From Prolixibacteraceae bacterium (lineage in GTDB: Bacteria > Bacteroidota > Bacteroidia > Bacteroidales > Prolixibacteraceae), in the NCBI GenBank assembly GCA_016930365.1, contig JAFGGY010000165.1, positions 1 to 32,485 of the forward strand: DNA of 32,485 nucleotides. Reading direction: 5' to 3'. Under the pieces are notes generated by a model. The model saw only the letters and a program-made list of their open reading frames with translations, was not told the origin of the DNA and did not search any database. Below are positions 25,040 through 32,485 of this stretch, piece after piece. Both the position numbers and the translations under genes were made by a program. Within the stretch, counting starts at the first letter, position 1; every line of letters starts with the position of its first letter.

Positions 25040-25078
25040 CACCAGATGAGTCAATCAAAAAATGATAAAAAATTAGCA

Positions 25079-27817
25079 ATGAGAAAAGTAGTATTGGGCA
25101 TTATTCTATTCTTTGTTTCAGCCCAAATAGTAAACGCACAAAAAGCGATTTTAAAAGGAAATGTGAGCGACGAAAAAACGGGAGAGACCATTGTGGGAGC
25201 ATCGGTAATTCTGAATGGCACAACAACAGGAGCCATGACCGATTTTGATGGGAATTTTATTATTCCAAACATTCAGCCCGGCACTTACACCTTAAAGTGT
25301 TCGTTTATTTCGTACGAACCTCAATCGGAAAATGTTGTGCTAACAGCCAACGACGAACAAACCATTAACTTTAAACTGGGTGAAGCCGTTATACAAGTTG
25401 AAGAAGTAAAAGTGGTAGCACGTGCCAACCGCGAAAACGAGACACTGCTTCTGATGGAACAAAAAGAAGCCGAAGGCATTAAGGAAAGCATAGGCGCACA
25501 ACGTTTATCGAACCTCGGAGTATCGGATGCCGCAACGGCTACTTCAAAAATTTCGGGGGTAAGCAAAAACGAAGGTTCAGGCGATATTTATATTCGCGGA
25601 CTTGGCGACCGTTATCTGTCAACAACCATGAACGGCTTGCCTATCCCGTCGGACGATGTTTCGAAAAAGAACATCGAGCTTAACCTATTCTCGACCGACG
25701 TAATTGAGAATGTGGGCATTAGCAAAACATACTCGGTTAATGCTTACGCCGACCAATCGTCGGGGGCTGTCGATATTCGTTCGAAATCGTCCAGCACTTC
25801 AATTGAGTTTGAACTTACAGCAGGTTCAAACAGCAACATGGCAACAAACAACTTGTGGAACAATTTTAAAGGCACACAAAACACCAACGCTCTTACTTTT
25901 GGATTTTTCAAAGGTACAAGCGACACAAAAAGTGCTGTAAACGGGCAAAGCTGGAACACAAATTCCAAATCGTTACCCCTAAACCGTAGTTTTTCGGTAA
26001 TGGCAGGCAACGATTTCAAATTATTCAATAAAAAAATGGCTTTCTTTGCCATGGCCTCGCACGACAACTCGTTCGACTATCAAAACGGCATCTATAAAAA
26101 ATACCGCTCGAACGTTCTCGACAACTATTTTACCGATACCGAAACTTTTTCAAGCACGTACAACACAAGCGGACTTCTTAACTTATATTACGAAACAAAC
26201 CCTCGCAATAACATTCGTTTTAACAGCCTGGCCGTAATAAAAACCATCGACGAGTTGTATGAACAGGGGCGCAACGGCGAAGGTTATGTTTTTGACCAGG
26301 ATCCCCGGGAAAACGGAGCTTTTGTACGCGACCAAAATCTTAAAACCACCCAGCTTTTCATCAATCAACTGCACGGGAGCCACCAGCTAAACGACAACAA
26401 CAAGACCCAATGGGCACTGGGCTATAACCGAGTAAATTCGGATGAACCGATGCGCATTCGCAACGAAGTAAACCTGCTAAACGAACAAAGCGTTCAATTT
26501 GCACACGTAGGCGATTTTCAGCAACGTAAATCATCACAACATATCGAAGATTCTGAGTTAAACGCCTATATCAAAAACGAACAATTCCTGCTTAAAAACG
26601 AAAGTCAAAAAATAAAACTCGAATACGGCATCAATACTCGTTTAAAAAACCGCGAATTTAGTTCACTTTTTACCGGTGTGCGTGCCAAAGGTGTGCAAGT
26701 GCAATCGGTTGACAATTTAGACGAAGCACTGCTAAACCAAAGTTTGTATAACAACCGGCAGCTAATTATTCGTGAGCGCAAACCCGACCTCTACAATGCC
26801 CTTTTGAATGTTTATGCAGCTTATGGTTTAGCCACTTACAATAAGGGTTCGTTCAGCGGAACCATCGGCTTACGTTACGAGTACGACCAGCTTAACGTTG
26901 AATGGGATGTTGCAAATTATGTAGGACGCAAGGGCGAGCTTACGAACCATTACAACAACATACTGCCGTCGGTATCGCTCAAACATCAACTCAACGATAA
27001 AAGCGCCATCCGCATGGCAGCCGGAAAAACCATTACCCTGCCCGAATTTAAAGAGCTTTCGCCTTTTGAATATGTATCGCCAACCGGGCGGGTTACCAAA
27101 GGGAATCCCGATTTATTGAAGTCGGAAAACTACAACTTCGATGTGAAATGGGAATGGTATCCCTCGAACAAGGAACTGATGTCGTTAACCGGGTTCTACA
27201 AACGCATAAACAACCCCATTAACCTGGCACAAGCACGTGGCTCGTCGGGAAACTTCATATACGAAAACACCGGTGAAAAAGCCGATATTTTTGGGATTGA
27301 GGCAGAAACCCGCCTGTCAATTATCAAAGCTAGAAACACCGGGCAACCCTCACTCGAAATGATAATGAATGCCACCAAGATGTGGTTTAACCAGGATTTG
27401 CTCGAAGAATTCAGATACAACAACAAAACCGAAACAGCGCTACAGGGTGCTGCCGGCTTTATAGCCAATGCTTCGATTAGCTACTCAAACAATAAAGAAA
27501 ACAAATTTGAAGCAACCTTAACCGGAAATTATTCCTCCGACAAAATTCTTGCTCTGGGAGCTCCCGAAGATTTTGAAAACAGCAACATCCTATTTAACAG
27601 CGAAATAATCGAAAAAGGGTTTACCACTATCGACTTGGTCATTTCTCAAAAAATCAACAAAAAAATATCGTTGAAACTAACCGGGAAAAACCTGCTCAAC
27701 CCCGAAATAAAACAAACCCAGGAAATAGTGCCATTTACAGGCGAAACATCAAACGAAACAGTCAGTTCGTATCGAAAAGGGATTAGCCTGAAAATCGGGC
27801 TTTCCATCAAATTATAA
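25079..27817 (+). CDS. TonB-dependent receptor with carboxypeptidase-like regulatory domain
   Basis: An outer-membrane active transporter of 912 residues from ATG 25079. Signal peptide MRKVVLGIILFFVSAQIVNA|Q. Residues about 23-105 are the carboxypeptidase-regulatory-like domain usual in Bacteroidota (LKGNVSDEKTGETIVGASV ... FDGNFIIPNIQPGTY). The plug follows with GSGDIYIRGLGDRY and MNGLPIPSDD, then a 22-strand barrel ending GISLKIGLSIKL. The plug resembles receptors with the G-L-G-[DE]-R-Y signature rather than the SusC type; no SusD gene is present. The next gene, 36 bases on, encodes a beta-helix lipoprotein that may act as its surface partner. ATG 25046 and TTG 25037 are possible alternative starts but would give a 12-15 residue polar extension before the signal peptide. 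Confidence 0.92.
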   Translation: MRKVVLGIILFFVSAQIVNAQKAILKGNVSDEKTGETIVGASVILNGTTTGAMTDFDGNFIIPNIQPGTYTLKCSFISYEPQSENVVLTANDEQTINFKLGEAVIQVEEVKVVARANRENETLLLMEQKEAEGIKESIGAQRLSNLGVSDAATATSKISGVSKNEGSGDIYIRGLGDRYLSTTMNGLPIPSDDVSKKNIELNLFSTDVIENVGISKTYSVNAYADQSSGAVDIRSKSSSTSIEFELTAGSNSNMATNNLWNNFKGTQNTNALTFGFFKGTSDTKSAVNGQSWNTNSKSLPLNRSFSVMAGNDFKLFNKKMAFFAMASHDNSFDYQNGIYKKYRSNVLDNYFTDTETFSSTYNTSGLLNLYYETNPRNNIRFNSLAVIKTIDELYEQGRNGEGYVFDQDPRENGAFVRDQNLKTTQLFINQLHGSHQLNDNNKTQWALGYNRVNSDEPMRIRNEVNLLNEQSVQFAHVGDFQQRKSSQHIEDSELNAYIKNEQFLLKNESQKIKLEYGINTRLKNREFSSLFTGVRAKGVQVQSVDNLDEALLNQSLYNNRQLIIRERKPDLYNALLNVYAAYGLATYNKGSFSGTIGLRYEYDQLNVEWDVANYVGRKGELTNHYNNILPSVSLKHQLNDKSAIRMAAGKTITLPEFKELSPFEYVSPTGRVTKGNPDLLKSENYNFDVKWEWYPSNKELMSLTGFYKRINNPINLAQARGSSGNFIYENTGEKADIFGIEAETRLSIIKARNTGQPSLEMIMNATKMWFNQDLLEEFRYNNKTETALQGAAGFIANASISYSNNKENKFEATLTGNYSSDKILALGAPEDFENSNILFNSEIIEKGFTTIDLVISQKINKKISLKLTGKNLLNPEIKQTQEIVPFTGETSNETVSSYRKGISLKIGLSIKL

Positions 27818-27853
27818 ACATTATTTGTGTACTAAATTAAACAATTGAAAAAA

Positions 27854-29794
27854 ATGAAAAAGTTATTGCTAAATGTATTGAGTATTGCCGTAATGGCAAG
27901 CGCACTTTTCACAAGCTGCGACGGCGACGACCCGCTGGTAAAAGAACCGGTAATCGAAAACCTTGAAAAAGGTGTAATGGAAGGTGAATTAACCGAAAAC
28001 TACACCCTTGATGCTGCAACTTCGTATCAACTTAACGGGGCATTTATTGTACCCGAAGGCATTGAACTTACCATACCTGCCGGAACCAACATCCAGGCTG
28101 CCGTTGGTGGCACCGACGTTTATGTGGCCGTTCTTAAAGGCGGAAAAATATTTGTCGAAGGAACCGAGTCGAGCCCCGTTGTGATGTCTTCGCCTAACGG
28201 AAATCCGGGCGACTGGGGTGGGTTAACCATCTGTGGAAAAGCAAGCACCAGTGCCGGTGTTGACGCCGAAGCCGAAGTTGGTGGCTTTATTTACGGCGGA
28301 ACCGAAGATAACGACAACTCGGGAGCAATCGAATACCTGGTTATTAAAGGAACTGGCGCACAAATCAACTCCGAGTCGCAGTACAACGGCGTTTCGTTTT
28401 ATGCTGTAGGAGCCGGCACAAGCGTTTCGAACGTTGCGGTAATCAACGGCTCAGACGATGGAGTTGAGTTTTTTGGCGGTACGGTTTCGGTTAGCAACCT
28501 GTTTTTGCAAAACAACGAAGACGACGCCATTGACTGGACTGAAGGCTGGAACGGCACCGTTACCAACGCTTACGTTGAACACACTATCGAAGGTTTCTCA
28601 ACCGTTGTTGAAGCCGACAAAGTAAACAACAACCCCAAAATTGTAAATTTAACGGCTGTATCAACAACTGGTGGCACTGCACTTCAATTTAAAAAAGAAT
28701 CGGGCGCTACCATTACAGGCCTGTCGCTTAGCGGATATGCAACATCTGTTGACATGAAAGACGATGGACCGCTTGCAAACGTAATTATTGATGACGAAAC
28801 AGCCGACCCTGCAAAAAGCTACAACGCACCTTCAACGGTTGATGTTTCGGGCTGGACATGGGCAAATGCCGAGATAGCCGAAGTAGTAGAACTTACCGGC
28901 AACGTAAACAGCGATGTTACGCTCGATGCCTCGAAAAGCTATCGCTTAACAGGCTCATACATTGTGCAGGATGGTGCCTCACTTACCATCCCCGCAGGTA
29001 CAAAAATTCATGCCGATGCAGGTGGCACCGAAGTATATATTGCAGTACTGATGGGCGGACAAATATTCATTAACGGCACGACCGATAATCCCGTAGTAAT
29101 TGCGTCCGACCTGGGACAACCCGGCGACTGGGGCGGCTTAACCATTTGTGGAAAAGCATCGACCACCGCCGGCGAAAACGCCGAAGCCGAAGTAGGTGGT
29201 TTCATTTACGGCGGCACCAATGATGCCGACAATTCAGGCTCGGTTAGCAACCTGGTTATCAAAGGCACCGGCGCTCAAATCAATTCCGAATCGCAATATA
29301 ACGGCGTTTCACTTTACGCTGTCGGCTCAGAAACGACACTTGAAAATATTGCGGTATTTGATGGCTCGGACGACGGAATTGAGTTTTTTGGTGGCACTGT
29401 TTCGGTTACCAATATGTATGTAGAAAACTGCGAAGACGATGCCATTGACTGGACTGAAGGCTGGAGCGGCGGAATTACCAACACCTATATTTCACATACT
29501 ATTGAAGGATTCTCAACCGCATTCGAAGCCGATAAGGTGAACAACAACCCTCAGTTCGAAAATGTAACAGCCATTTCGACCGTAGGCGGAACAGCTCTGC
29601 AATTCAAAAAAGAATCGGGCGCTACCATAACCAACCTGTACCTCGAAGGATACGAGAAGAATATCGATATGAAAGATAACGGCCCACTCGAAAATGTCGT
29701 AATCGATGGCGAAACAGCCAACCCGGCTGCTTCTTACAACTCAGGCACCAAGGTTAACACAACTGGCTGGACATGGAAAGATGCCACACTTTAA
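27854..29794 (+). CDS. Tandem-duplicated right-handed beta-helix lipoprotein
   Basis: A 646-residue lipoprotein from ATG 27854 (TTG 27845 is an alternative). The signal ends at LFTSC, followed by DGDDP; acidic residues just after the lipidated Cys are typical of Bacteroidota surface-export signals. The body is two copies of one ~305-residue unit, in register with a 915-bp period. Shared blocks include TLDA, LTIPAGT, PGDWGGLTICGKAS, AEAEVGGFIYGGT, GTGAQINSESQYNGVS, SDDG-[VI]-EFFGGTVSV, DDAIDWTEGW, HTIEGFST, EADKVNNNP and GGTALQFKKESGATIT. Short strands with Gly/Asn/Asp turns indicate a right-handed parallel beta-helix, and the DD motifs could bind calcium or another cation. Paralogue of the lipoprotein at 22195. 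It forms an operon with the TonB receptor. Function unknown; surface substrate binding is inferred. Confidence 0.85.
   Translation: MKKLLLNVLSIAVMASALFTSCDGDDPLVKEPVIENLEKGVMEGELTENYTLDAATSYQLNGAFIVPEGIELTIPAGTNIQAAVGGTDVYVAVLKGGKIFVEGTESSPVVMSSPNGNPGDWGGLTICGKASTSAGVDAEAEVGGFIYGGTEDNDNSGAIEYLVIKGTGAQINSESQYNGVSFYAVGAGTSVSNVAVINGSDDGVEFFGGTVSVSNLFLQNNEDDAIDWTEGWNGTVTNAYVEHTIEGFSTVVEADKVNNNPKIVNLTAVSTTGGTALQFKKESGATITGLSLSGYATSVDMKDDGPLANVIIDDETADPAKSYNAPSTVDVSGWTWANAEIAEVVELTGNVNSDVTLDASKSYRLTGSYIVQDGASLTIPAGTKIHADAGGTEVYIAVLMGGQIFINGTTDNPVVIASDLGQPGDWGGLTICGKASTTAGENAEAEVGGFIYGGTNDADNSGSVSNLVIKGTGAQINSESQYNGVSLYAVGSETTLENIAVFDGSDDGIEFFGGTVSVTNMYVENCEDDAIDWTEGWSGGITNTYISHTIEGFSTAFEADKVNNNPQFENVTAISTVGGTALQFKKESGATITNLYLEGYEKNIDMKDNGPLENVVIDGETANPAASYNSGTKVNTTGWTWKDATL
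27975..29794 (+). repeat. Coding tandem duplication, two units of about 915 bp
   Basis: Unit 1 is about 27975-28889 and unit 2 about 28890-29794. Equivalent bases lie 915 apart (for example GACTGGGG at 28211 and 29126; TLDA codons at 28004 and 28919). Long protein blocks are identical, but third codon positions differ often, so the duplication is not recent. Confidence 0.85.
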
Positions 29795-29865
29795 AGGCAA
29801 CAAATTATTAGATTAAACAAAAAACAAAGGATAGCATACTATCTTTTGCATTGACTCACTCAGAA

Positions 29866-29895
29866 AAAAGCCGTTTCCACTGTGAAACGGCTTTT
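29866..29895 (+). terminator. Intrinsic terminator after the receptor/beta-helix operon
   Basis: A perfect 12-bp stem, AAAAGCCGTTTC (29866-29877) and GAAACGGCTTTT (29884-29895), has a 6-nt loop, followed by an AT-rich tract. Confidence 0.9.
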
Positions 29896-30030
29896 ATTGA
29901 GTTTATTGCCAAAAGCAGAAACAAAATCAAAAACGCACATTTAACACCCTGATTATCTGCACAAAAGAATATACAAACAAGCCACCCAATGTTAAATTTT
30001 CACATTTGGGCAAAAACTTAACATTAAATA

Positions 30031-30063
30031 TTTGTTAACCACAGGGCGTATTTGTTAACTTTG
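30031..30063 (+). promoter_or_regulatory. Full Bacteroidota promoter (TTTG-N21-TAACTTTG) with TATTTGTTAAC repeats
   Basis: A -33 TTTG (30031-30034) and a -7 TAACTTTG (30056-30063) are 21 bases apart, close to the consensus for the Bacteroidota primary sigma factor. The 11-bp word TATTTGTTAAC occurs twice, at about 30029 and 30049, 20 bp apart. Extra TTAAC/TTAAG copies flank it at 30019 and 30066. The start codon is at 30100. Confidence 0.65.
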
Positions 30064-30099
30064 CGTTAAGTCAAAAATAAATAAAACAGGAGGGAAACC

Positions 30100-30558
30100 A
30101 TGAAAACACTCACATCAATCATCATACTGCTTTTAGCACTCAGTTTCACACTCAATGCTCAATACATCAAAGAAGTTGATGGAATATACCTGGCAGAGTC
30201 AACACCGTACACCGGTACATACAAAAGCTATTACGACAACTTCCAGCTTAAAGTAGAAATGAAGCTTCAGGATGGCAAAAAAGAAGGTGAAACCCGCCTT
30301 TACTTCGAGGACGGAACACTAAAAGAAATTCGTTCGTACAAAAACAACCAAATGCATGGCGAATGGAAAACGTACAACGAGCAAGGTATAAAAATTGCAG
30401 AAGCGGAATACATTGACGGAAAGAAAAACGGCACCTGGAAAATTTGGGATGATAAAGGCGTACTACGCGTGTTAATGGTTTATCGAAACGGCGAAAAAAA
30501 CGGCACCTGGAAAATGTGGGACGAAAAAGGAACACTAACCGGAGAAACCAACTACTAA
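30100..30558 (+). CDS. Exported MORN-like repeat protein (YwqK-type)
   Basis: A 152-residue protein with a signal peptide (MKTLTSIIILLLALSFTLNA|Q). The mature part is a run of MORN-variant repeats of about 20-23 residues with the core [DN]G-[KE]-K-x-G-x-W-[KR]-x-[WY]: DGKKEGETRLYFEDGTLKEI, MHGEWKTYNEQG, DGKKNGTWKIWDDKG and NGEKNGTWKMWDEKG. These form beta-hairpin ladders. In Bacteroidota such proteins are common and often labelled YwqK-family antitoxin-like, but no toxin is adjacent and the signal peptide argues against that role. It has a strong consensus promoter and a GGAGG-like stretch before the ATG, unusual for the phylum. Confidence 0.85.
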   Translation: MKTLTSIIILLLALSFTLNAQYIKEVDGIYLAESTPYTGTYKSYYDNFQLKVEMKLQDGKKEGETRLYFEDGTLKEIRSYKNNQMHGEWKTYNEQGIKIAEAEYIDGKKNGTWKIWDDKGVLRVLMVYRNGEKNGTWKMWDEKGTLTGETNY

Positions 30559-30565
30559 TAAAAAG

Positions 30566-30757
30566 TTACTTATCGAATACACTTAAAAATTGAATTACCC
30601 CCAACCCCAACAATATGCCCGAAAAAGCATAAATAAGGTAGATATTCAGGCTAATAATATGCTCGTACTGAAGAATCAATACAATAGCAGCCAGAAATAA
30701 TACAATTCCATTAATAATTTTAAACATACCTGGGATTCGAAAAAATTTATTCTTCAT
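30566..30757 (-). CDS. Small two-helix membrane protein
   Basis: 63 residues, unrecognised. After a basic N-terminus (MKNKFFRIPG) come two hydrophobic helices, about 12-29 and 36-58, linked by a short polar turn. A -7 candidate, TACTTTTG on the minus strand, lies at 30794-30801, and the ATG is clear. It converges with the MORN gene, seven bases away. The composition and coding frame look real, but the function cannot be inferred. Confidence 0.6.
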   Translation of the reverse strand: MKNKFFRIPGMFKIINGIVLFLAAIVLILQYEHIISLNIYLIYAFSGILLGLGVIQFLSVFDK

Positions 30758-30793
30758 TATACTATCTTAGTTAAACTAAATACAAAAATCTTT

Positions 30794-30801
30794 CAAAAGT
30801 A
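30794..30801 (-). promoter_or_regulatory. -7 element for the small membrane protein gene
   Basis: The minus strand reads TACTTTTG (TAnnTTTG), 37 bases before the ATG at 30757. Confidence 0.45.
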
Positions 30802-30884
30802 AATATTTGTCGAACTCAAACAGAATGAAATGAGTGAATGGTATGTTTTATTTAGTAAACAGCCGATTTCTATATGTAAACATT

Positions 30885-31343
30885 TTATTTCGACTTGAAT
30901 GTCGCATATTTTATCCGAAAAAGTAAAAAGCTAAATAGCAAAAACAAGTAAAACAGAACGGATAAAACAGCAAAAATTGGCCAGCCATAAACAAAAATAA
31001 AAAGCAAAATACCAAGCAACGATGTCAGCACAACACTCTGAAAAACAGCATCTATTCTCATTATCAACACCTGCTGATTTTCGTTTTTTGTTTTCGAAAA
31101 AAACATAAGCAACAAGCCCAACAAGGTCAATCCCCCGGCCAATTCGTCGAGTACATTGTTGTGTACTGTTGTAAAATACTTTGCCCGAAGTTTTGATGAA
31201 TAAAGGGCATACATCTCGAAGTTAAGAAACTCAGGTCGCTCGCCCGAAAAATATAGGTATCCGGCCAGCAGCCCCACAACAATAAATCCCAAGCCAATCC
31301 ATATAAATACCGAAGGAAGAAGATACAATTTAAATTTTTGCAC
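30885..31343 (-). CDS. Four-helix membrane protein downstream of the M56 peptidase gene
   Basis: 152 residues, unrecognised. Four hydrophobic segments are at about 9-31, 68-83, 100-117 and 120-144, with a polar loop after the first (32-66) and basic C-terminal residues. The start is GTG at 31343, four bases after the stop of the M56 gene, so the two are almost certainly co-transcribed and possibly coupled. No catalytic motif is visible. A role in the same signalling or antibiotic-response circuit as the M56 protein is an inference from position only. Confidence 0.68.
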   Translation of the reverse strand: MQKFKLYLLPSVFIWIGLGFIVVGLLAGYLYFSGERPEFLNFEMYALYSSKLRAKYFTTVHNNVLDELAGGLTLLGLLLMFFSKTKNENQQVLIMRIDAVFQSVVLTSLLGILLFIFVYGWPIFAVLSVLFYLFLLFSFLLFRIKYATFKSK

Positions 31344-31347
31344 GGTG

Positions 31348-32485
31348 TTATTGTTTTTTCAATTCTTTTTCCTTTTCGCGTAGCTTTTTCTTCTGCACTT
31401 TAATCGCCTCTTCCTGCTCGTCGAGTATTTTTTTCAAAGCTTCAATATCTTCTTCGCTTATGCTGTCGCTGTGCTCAATCGATTCAAAATCCATTTCGCC
31501 TAGTGTTTCCAATACCTGGTCTACCCCACTTAAGGCAGTACTTACAATTGCCTCAATATCAATACTATTAACCACAGCTGAAGCAATATCGATACCGGTA
31601 TTAGCGGCTTCAATCGACAGTTCAATCATTTCTTCGGTGAGTCCGTCGGCATCCCTAAGCTCACGACGCAACTCTTCATTCACCTCACGTCGAGCTTCTT
31701 CAATATCACGACGAGCCTCTTCCATGTCGCGACGAGCTTCTTCCATGTCGCGAGCAATTTCGCCATGGTCAATTTCTTTCTGAGCCTGACGTATTTCGAC
31801 CTGCGCTTCACGTATTGCCTTTGTAGCTTCACTCATGGCTTCACGCACAATAGCTTCAATATCAATATCGGCCAGGGCACGGTTTACTTCTTCCATAATT
31901 TCGGCCTGTACAGCAGGGTCGCTCTCCGACATGGCCACTTCGACCATACGCTCAACTTCTTCCGACAGCCCGTCAACATCATCGTTTTCCGAGACTTGTT
32001 TTTCCACACTTGCTTTCAAACTATCAAGCTCCTGCGCCGTCCATTGCCTTGAGATCGATTCGGGTTCGCTAAGCGGAAGCTCAATGTCAAGTGCTTCGTT
32101 AGGTAAAACTTGCGAATGCACACGATTGCCCGTCGTAAACGACACCAATGTTAAACCGACAAGCACTACTGTAGAAGCTATCAGTCCTTCGATAAAATTT
32201 GTTTTCATTGCTTTTTGTTTTTGTATGTGTTTTATGCGGCTTAGTACACTTCCCTTTCGCGAAGCAAAAGCCATGGCTAAATTTTCGTATTCCATACGGT
32301 TTATTTCGGCTTGCGCCAGCGTTCGGATGTAAGCTGTCTTATCGCCTGTTAAATCGATGGCTATAGCATCGCAGCTGTTTTCGCGTTCGGCCTTTATTAA
32401 CGAAGAAATAAGCCAAACTGCGGGATGATAAAAATAAAGCAAGGTTATTGCCGACTGAATTATATTAAACAAATAATCGCGCCGT
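31348..32485 (-). CDS. BlaR1/MecR1-like M56 metallopeptidase, C-terminal part (5' end cut)
   Basis: The frame is open to the window edge, and the N-terminus with the HEXXH zinc motif lies outside. The visible part begins within the membrane peptidase domain: HPAVWLIS, then ERENSCDAIAIDL, the ExxCD segment conserved in M56 peptidases. A membrane helix follows (about IEGLIASTVVLVGLTLVSF). The long tail is acidic, then rich in heptads such as RRDMEEA, and ends in a charged helix. M56 proteins with BlaI repressors respond to beta-lactams or other envelope signals; a blaI-like gene would be expected just outside the window. The usual penicillin-sensor domain is replaced here by the coiled-coil tail, so the signal is probably not a beta-lactam. 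Confidence 0.85.
   Translation of the reverse strand, partial: RRDYLFNIIQSAITLLYFYHPAVWLISSLIKAERENSCDAIAIDLTGDKTAYIRTLAQAEINRMEYENLAMAFASRKGSVLSRIKHIQKQKAMKTNFIEGLIASTVVLVGLTLVSFTTGNRVHSQVLPNEALDIELPLSEPESISRQWTAQELDSLKASVEKQVSENDDVDGLSEEVERMVEVAMSESDPAVQAEIMEEVNRALADIDIEAIVREAMSEATKAIREAQVEIRQAQKEIDHGEIARDMEEARRDMEEARRDIEEARREVNEELRRELRDADGLTEEMIELSIEAANTGIDIASAVVNSIDIEAIVSTALSGVDQVLETLGEMDFESIEHSDSISEEDIEALKKILDEQEEAIKVQKKKLREKEKELKKQ
31688..31750. repeat. Three 21-bp tandem repeats encoding heptads in the M56 tail
   Basis: Units at 31688-31708, 31709-31729 and 31730-31750 encode RRDIEEA/RRDMEEA-type heptads on the minus strand. Units 2 and 3 differ at a single base, so they may be recent or unstable. 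Degenerate units flank them. Confidence 0.8.

Larger units (their letters stand above)
24553..25078. other. Divergent regulatory spacer of the barrel/beta-helix locus
   Basis: No gene is seen in this 0.5-kb AT-rich region. It holds minus-strand -7 candidates for the porin at 24612-24619 (TAATTTTG) and 24648-24655 (TATTTTTG). It also holds three GTTAAG-type repeats at 24696, 24718 and 24739, and a CTTAAC-type array at 24994-25023 before the receptor promoter. Listed separately where the signal is clear. Confidence 0.6.
29795..30099. other. 305-bp spacer with terminator and MORN-gene promoter
   Basis: It contains the terminator at 29866-29895, an AT-rich middle with no gene, and the repeat-bearing promoter region 30018-30070 listed below. 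Confidence 0.6.

Noticed and set aside
30100-30558. Antitoxin of a YwqK-type toxin-antitoxin pair
   Set aside because: The protein has a signal peptide and no adjacent toxin; MORN-like repeats alone do not support that role.
31460-32332. Plus-strand Ser/Thr-rich frames opposite the M56 gene
   Set aside because: They are the complement of the Glu/Arg heptad-rich reading frame; low-complexity shadows.

Overview
The window is a chromosomal segment of a Bacteroidota organism, most likely an environmental, facultatively or strictly anaerobic member of the Bacteroidales/Marinilabiliales side of the phylum. Four things point there: promoter -7 elements of the form TAnnTTTG ahead of many genes, a PorZ-type component of the type IX secretion system, TonB-dependent receptor and lipoprotein gene pairs, and family members largely restricted to Bacteroidota (DUF4494, DUF5522). 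No rRNA, tRNA, CRISPR array, transposase or phage gene was seen. The gene at each end of the window is cut.

Layout. 1-4062 (+): hemN (5' cut) and hemG, the two late oxidation steps of protoporphyrin synthesis. Between them lies a secreted CE2-like esterase lipoprotein flanked on both sides by short repeats. 4151-6098: an unrecognised secreted protein converging on fmt across a shared terminator, then a DUF5522 miniprotein. 6251-9213: a membrane histidine kinase with a periplasmic binding-protein-like sensor, a DUF4494 protein, and a small exported acidic protein with a duplicated Trp-rich motif. 9434-14382 (+): an ABC-F ATPase, rlmB, and an LtaS-like phosphotransferase. 14406-18054 (-): a tightly overlapping rdgB-porZ-recO operon. 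18099-19741: a Crp/Fnr regulator divergent from a Cys-rich 4Fe-4S protein. 19972-22205 (+): an Mrp ATPase, an RRM RNA-binding protein and rnpA.

The most interesting part is 22195-29794. Two divergent operons each pair one outer-membrane beta-barrel with one right-handed beta-helix lipoprotein of a shared family. The minus-strand pair is a porin plus a single-unit beta-helix. The plus-strand pair is a TonB-dependent receptor plus a beta-helix protein made of two ~305-residue tandem copies. The 0.5-kb spacer between them carries CTTAAC/GTTAAG-type direct repeats spaced about 11 or 21-22 bp, a pattern typical of OmpR/PhoB-family binding sites, set just upstream of a near-consensus -7 element. 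I read this as an inducible outer-membrane uptake system for an unknown, possibly anionic, substrate. The arrangement resembles SusC/SusD but has a beta-helix lipoprotein where SusD would be.

30100-32485: a MORN-like repeat protein, two small membrane proteins, and the C-terminal part of a BlaR1/MecR1-type M56 metallopeptidase with a long heptad-repeat tail. All functions are inferred from sequence motifs read by eye; no database search was run.
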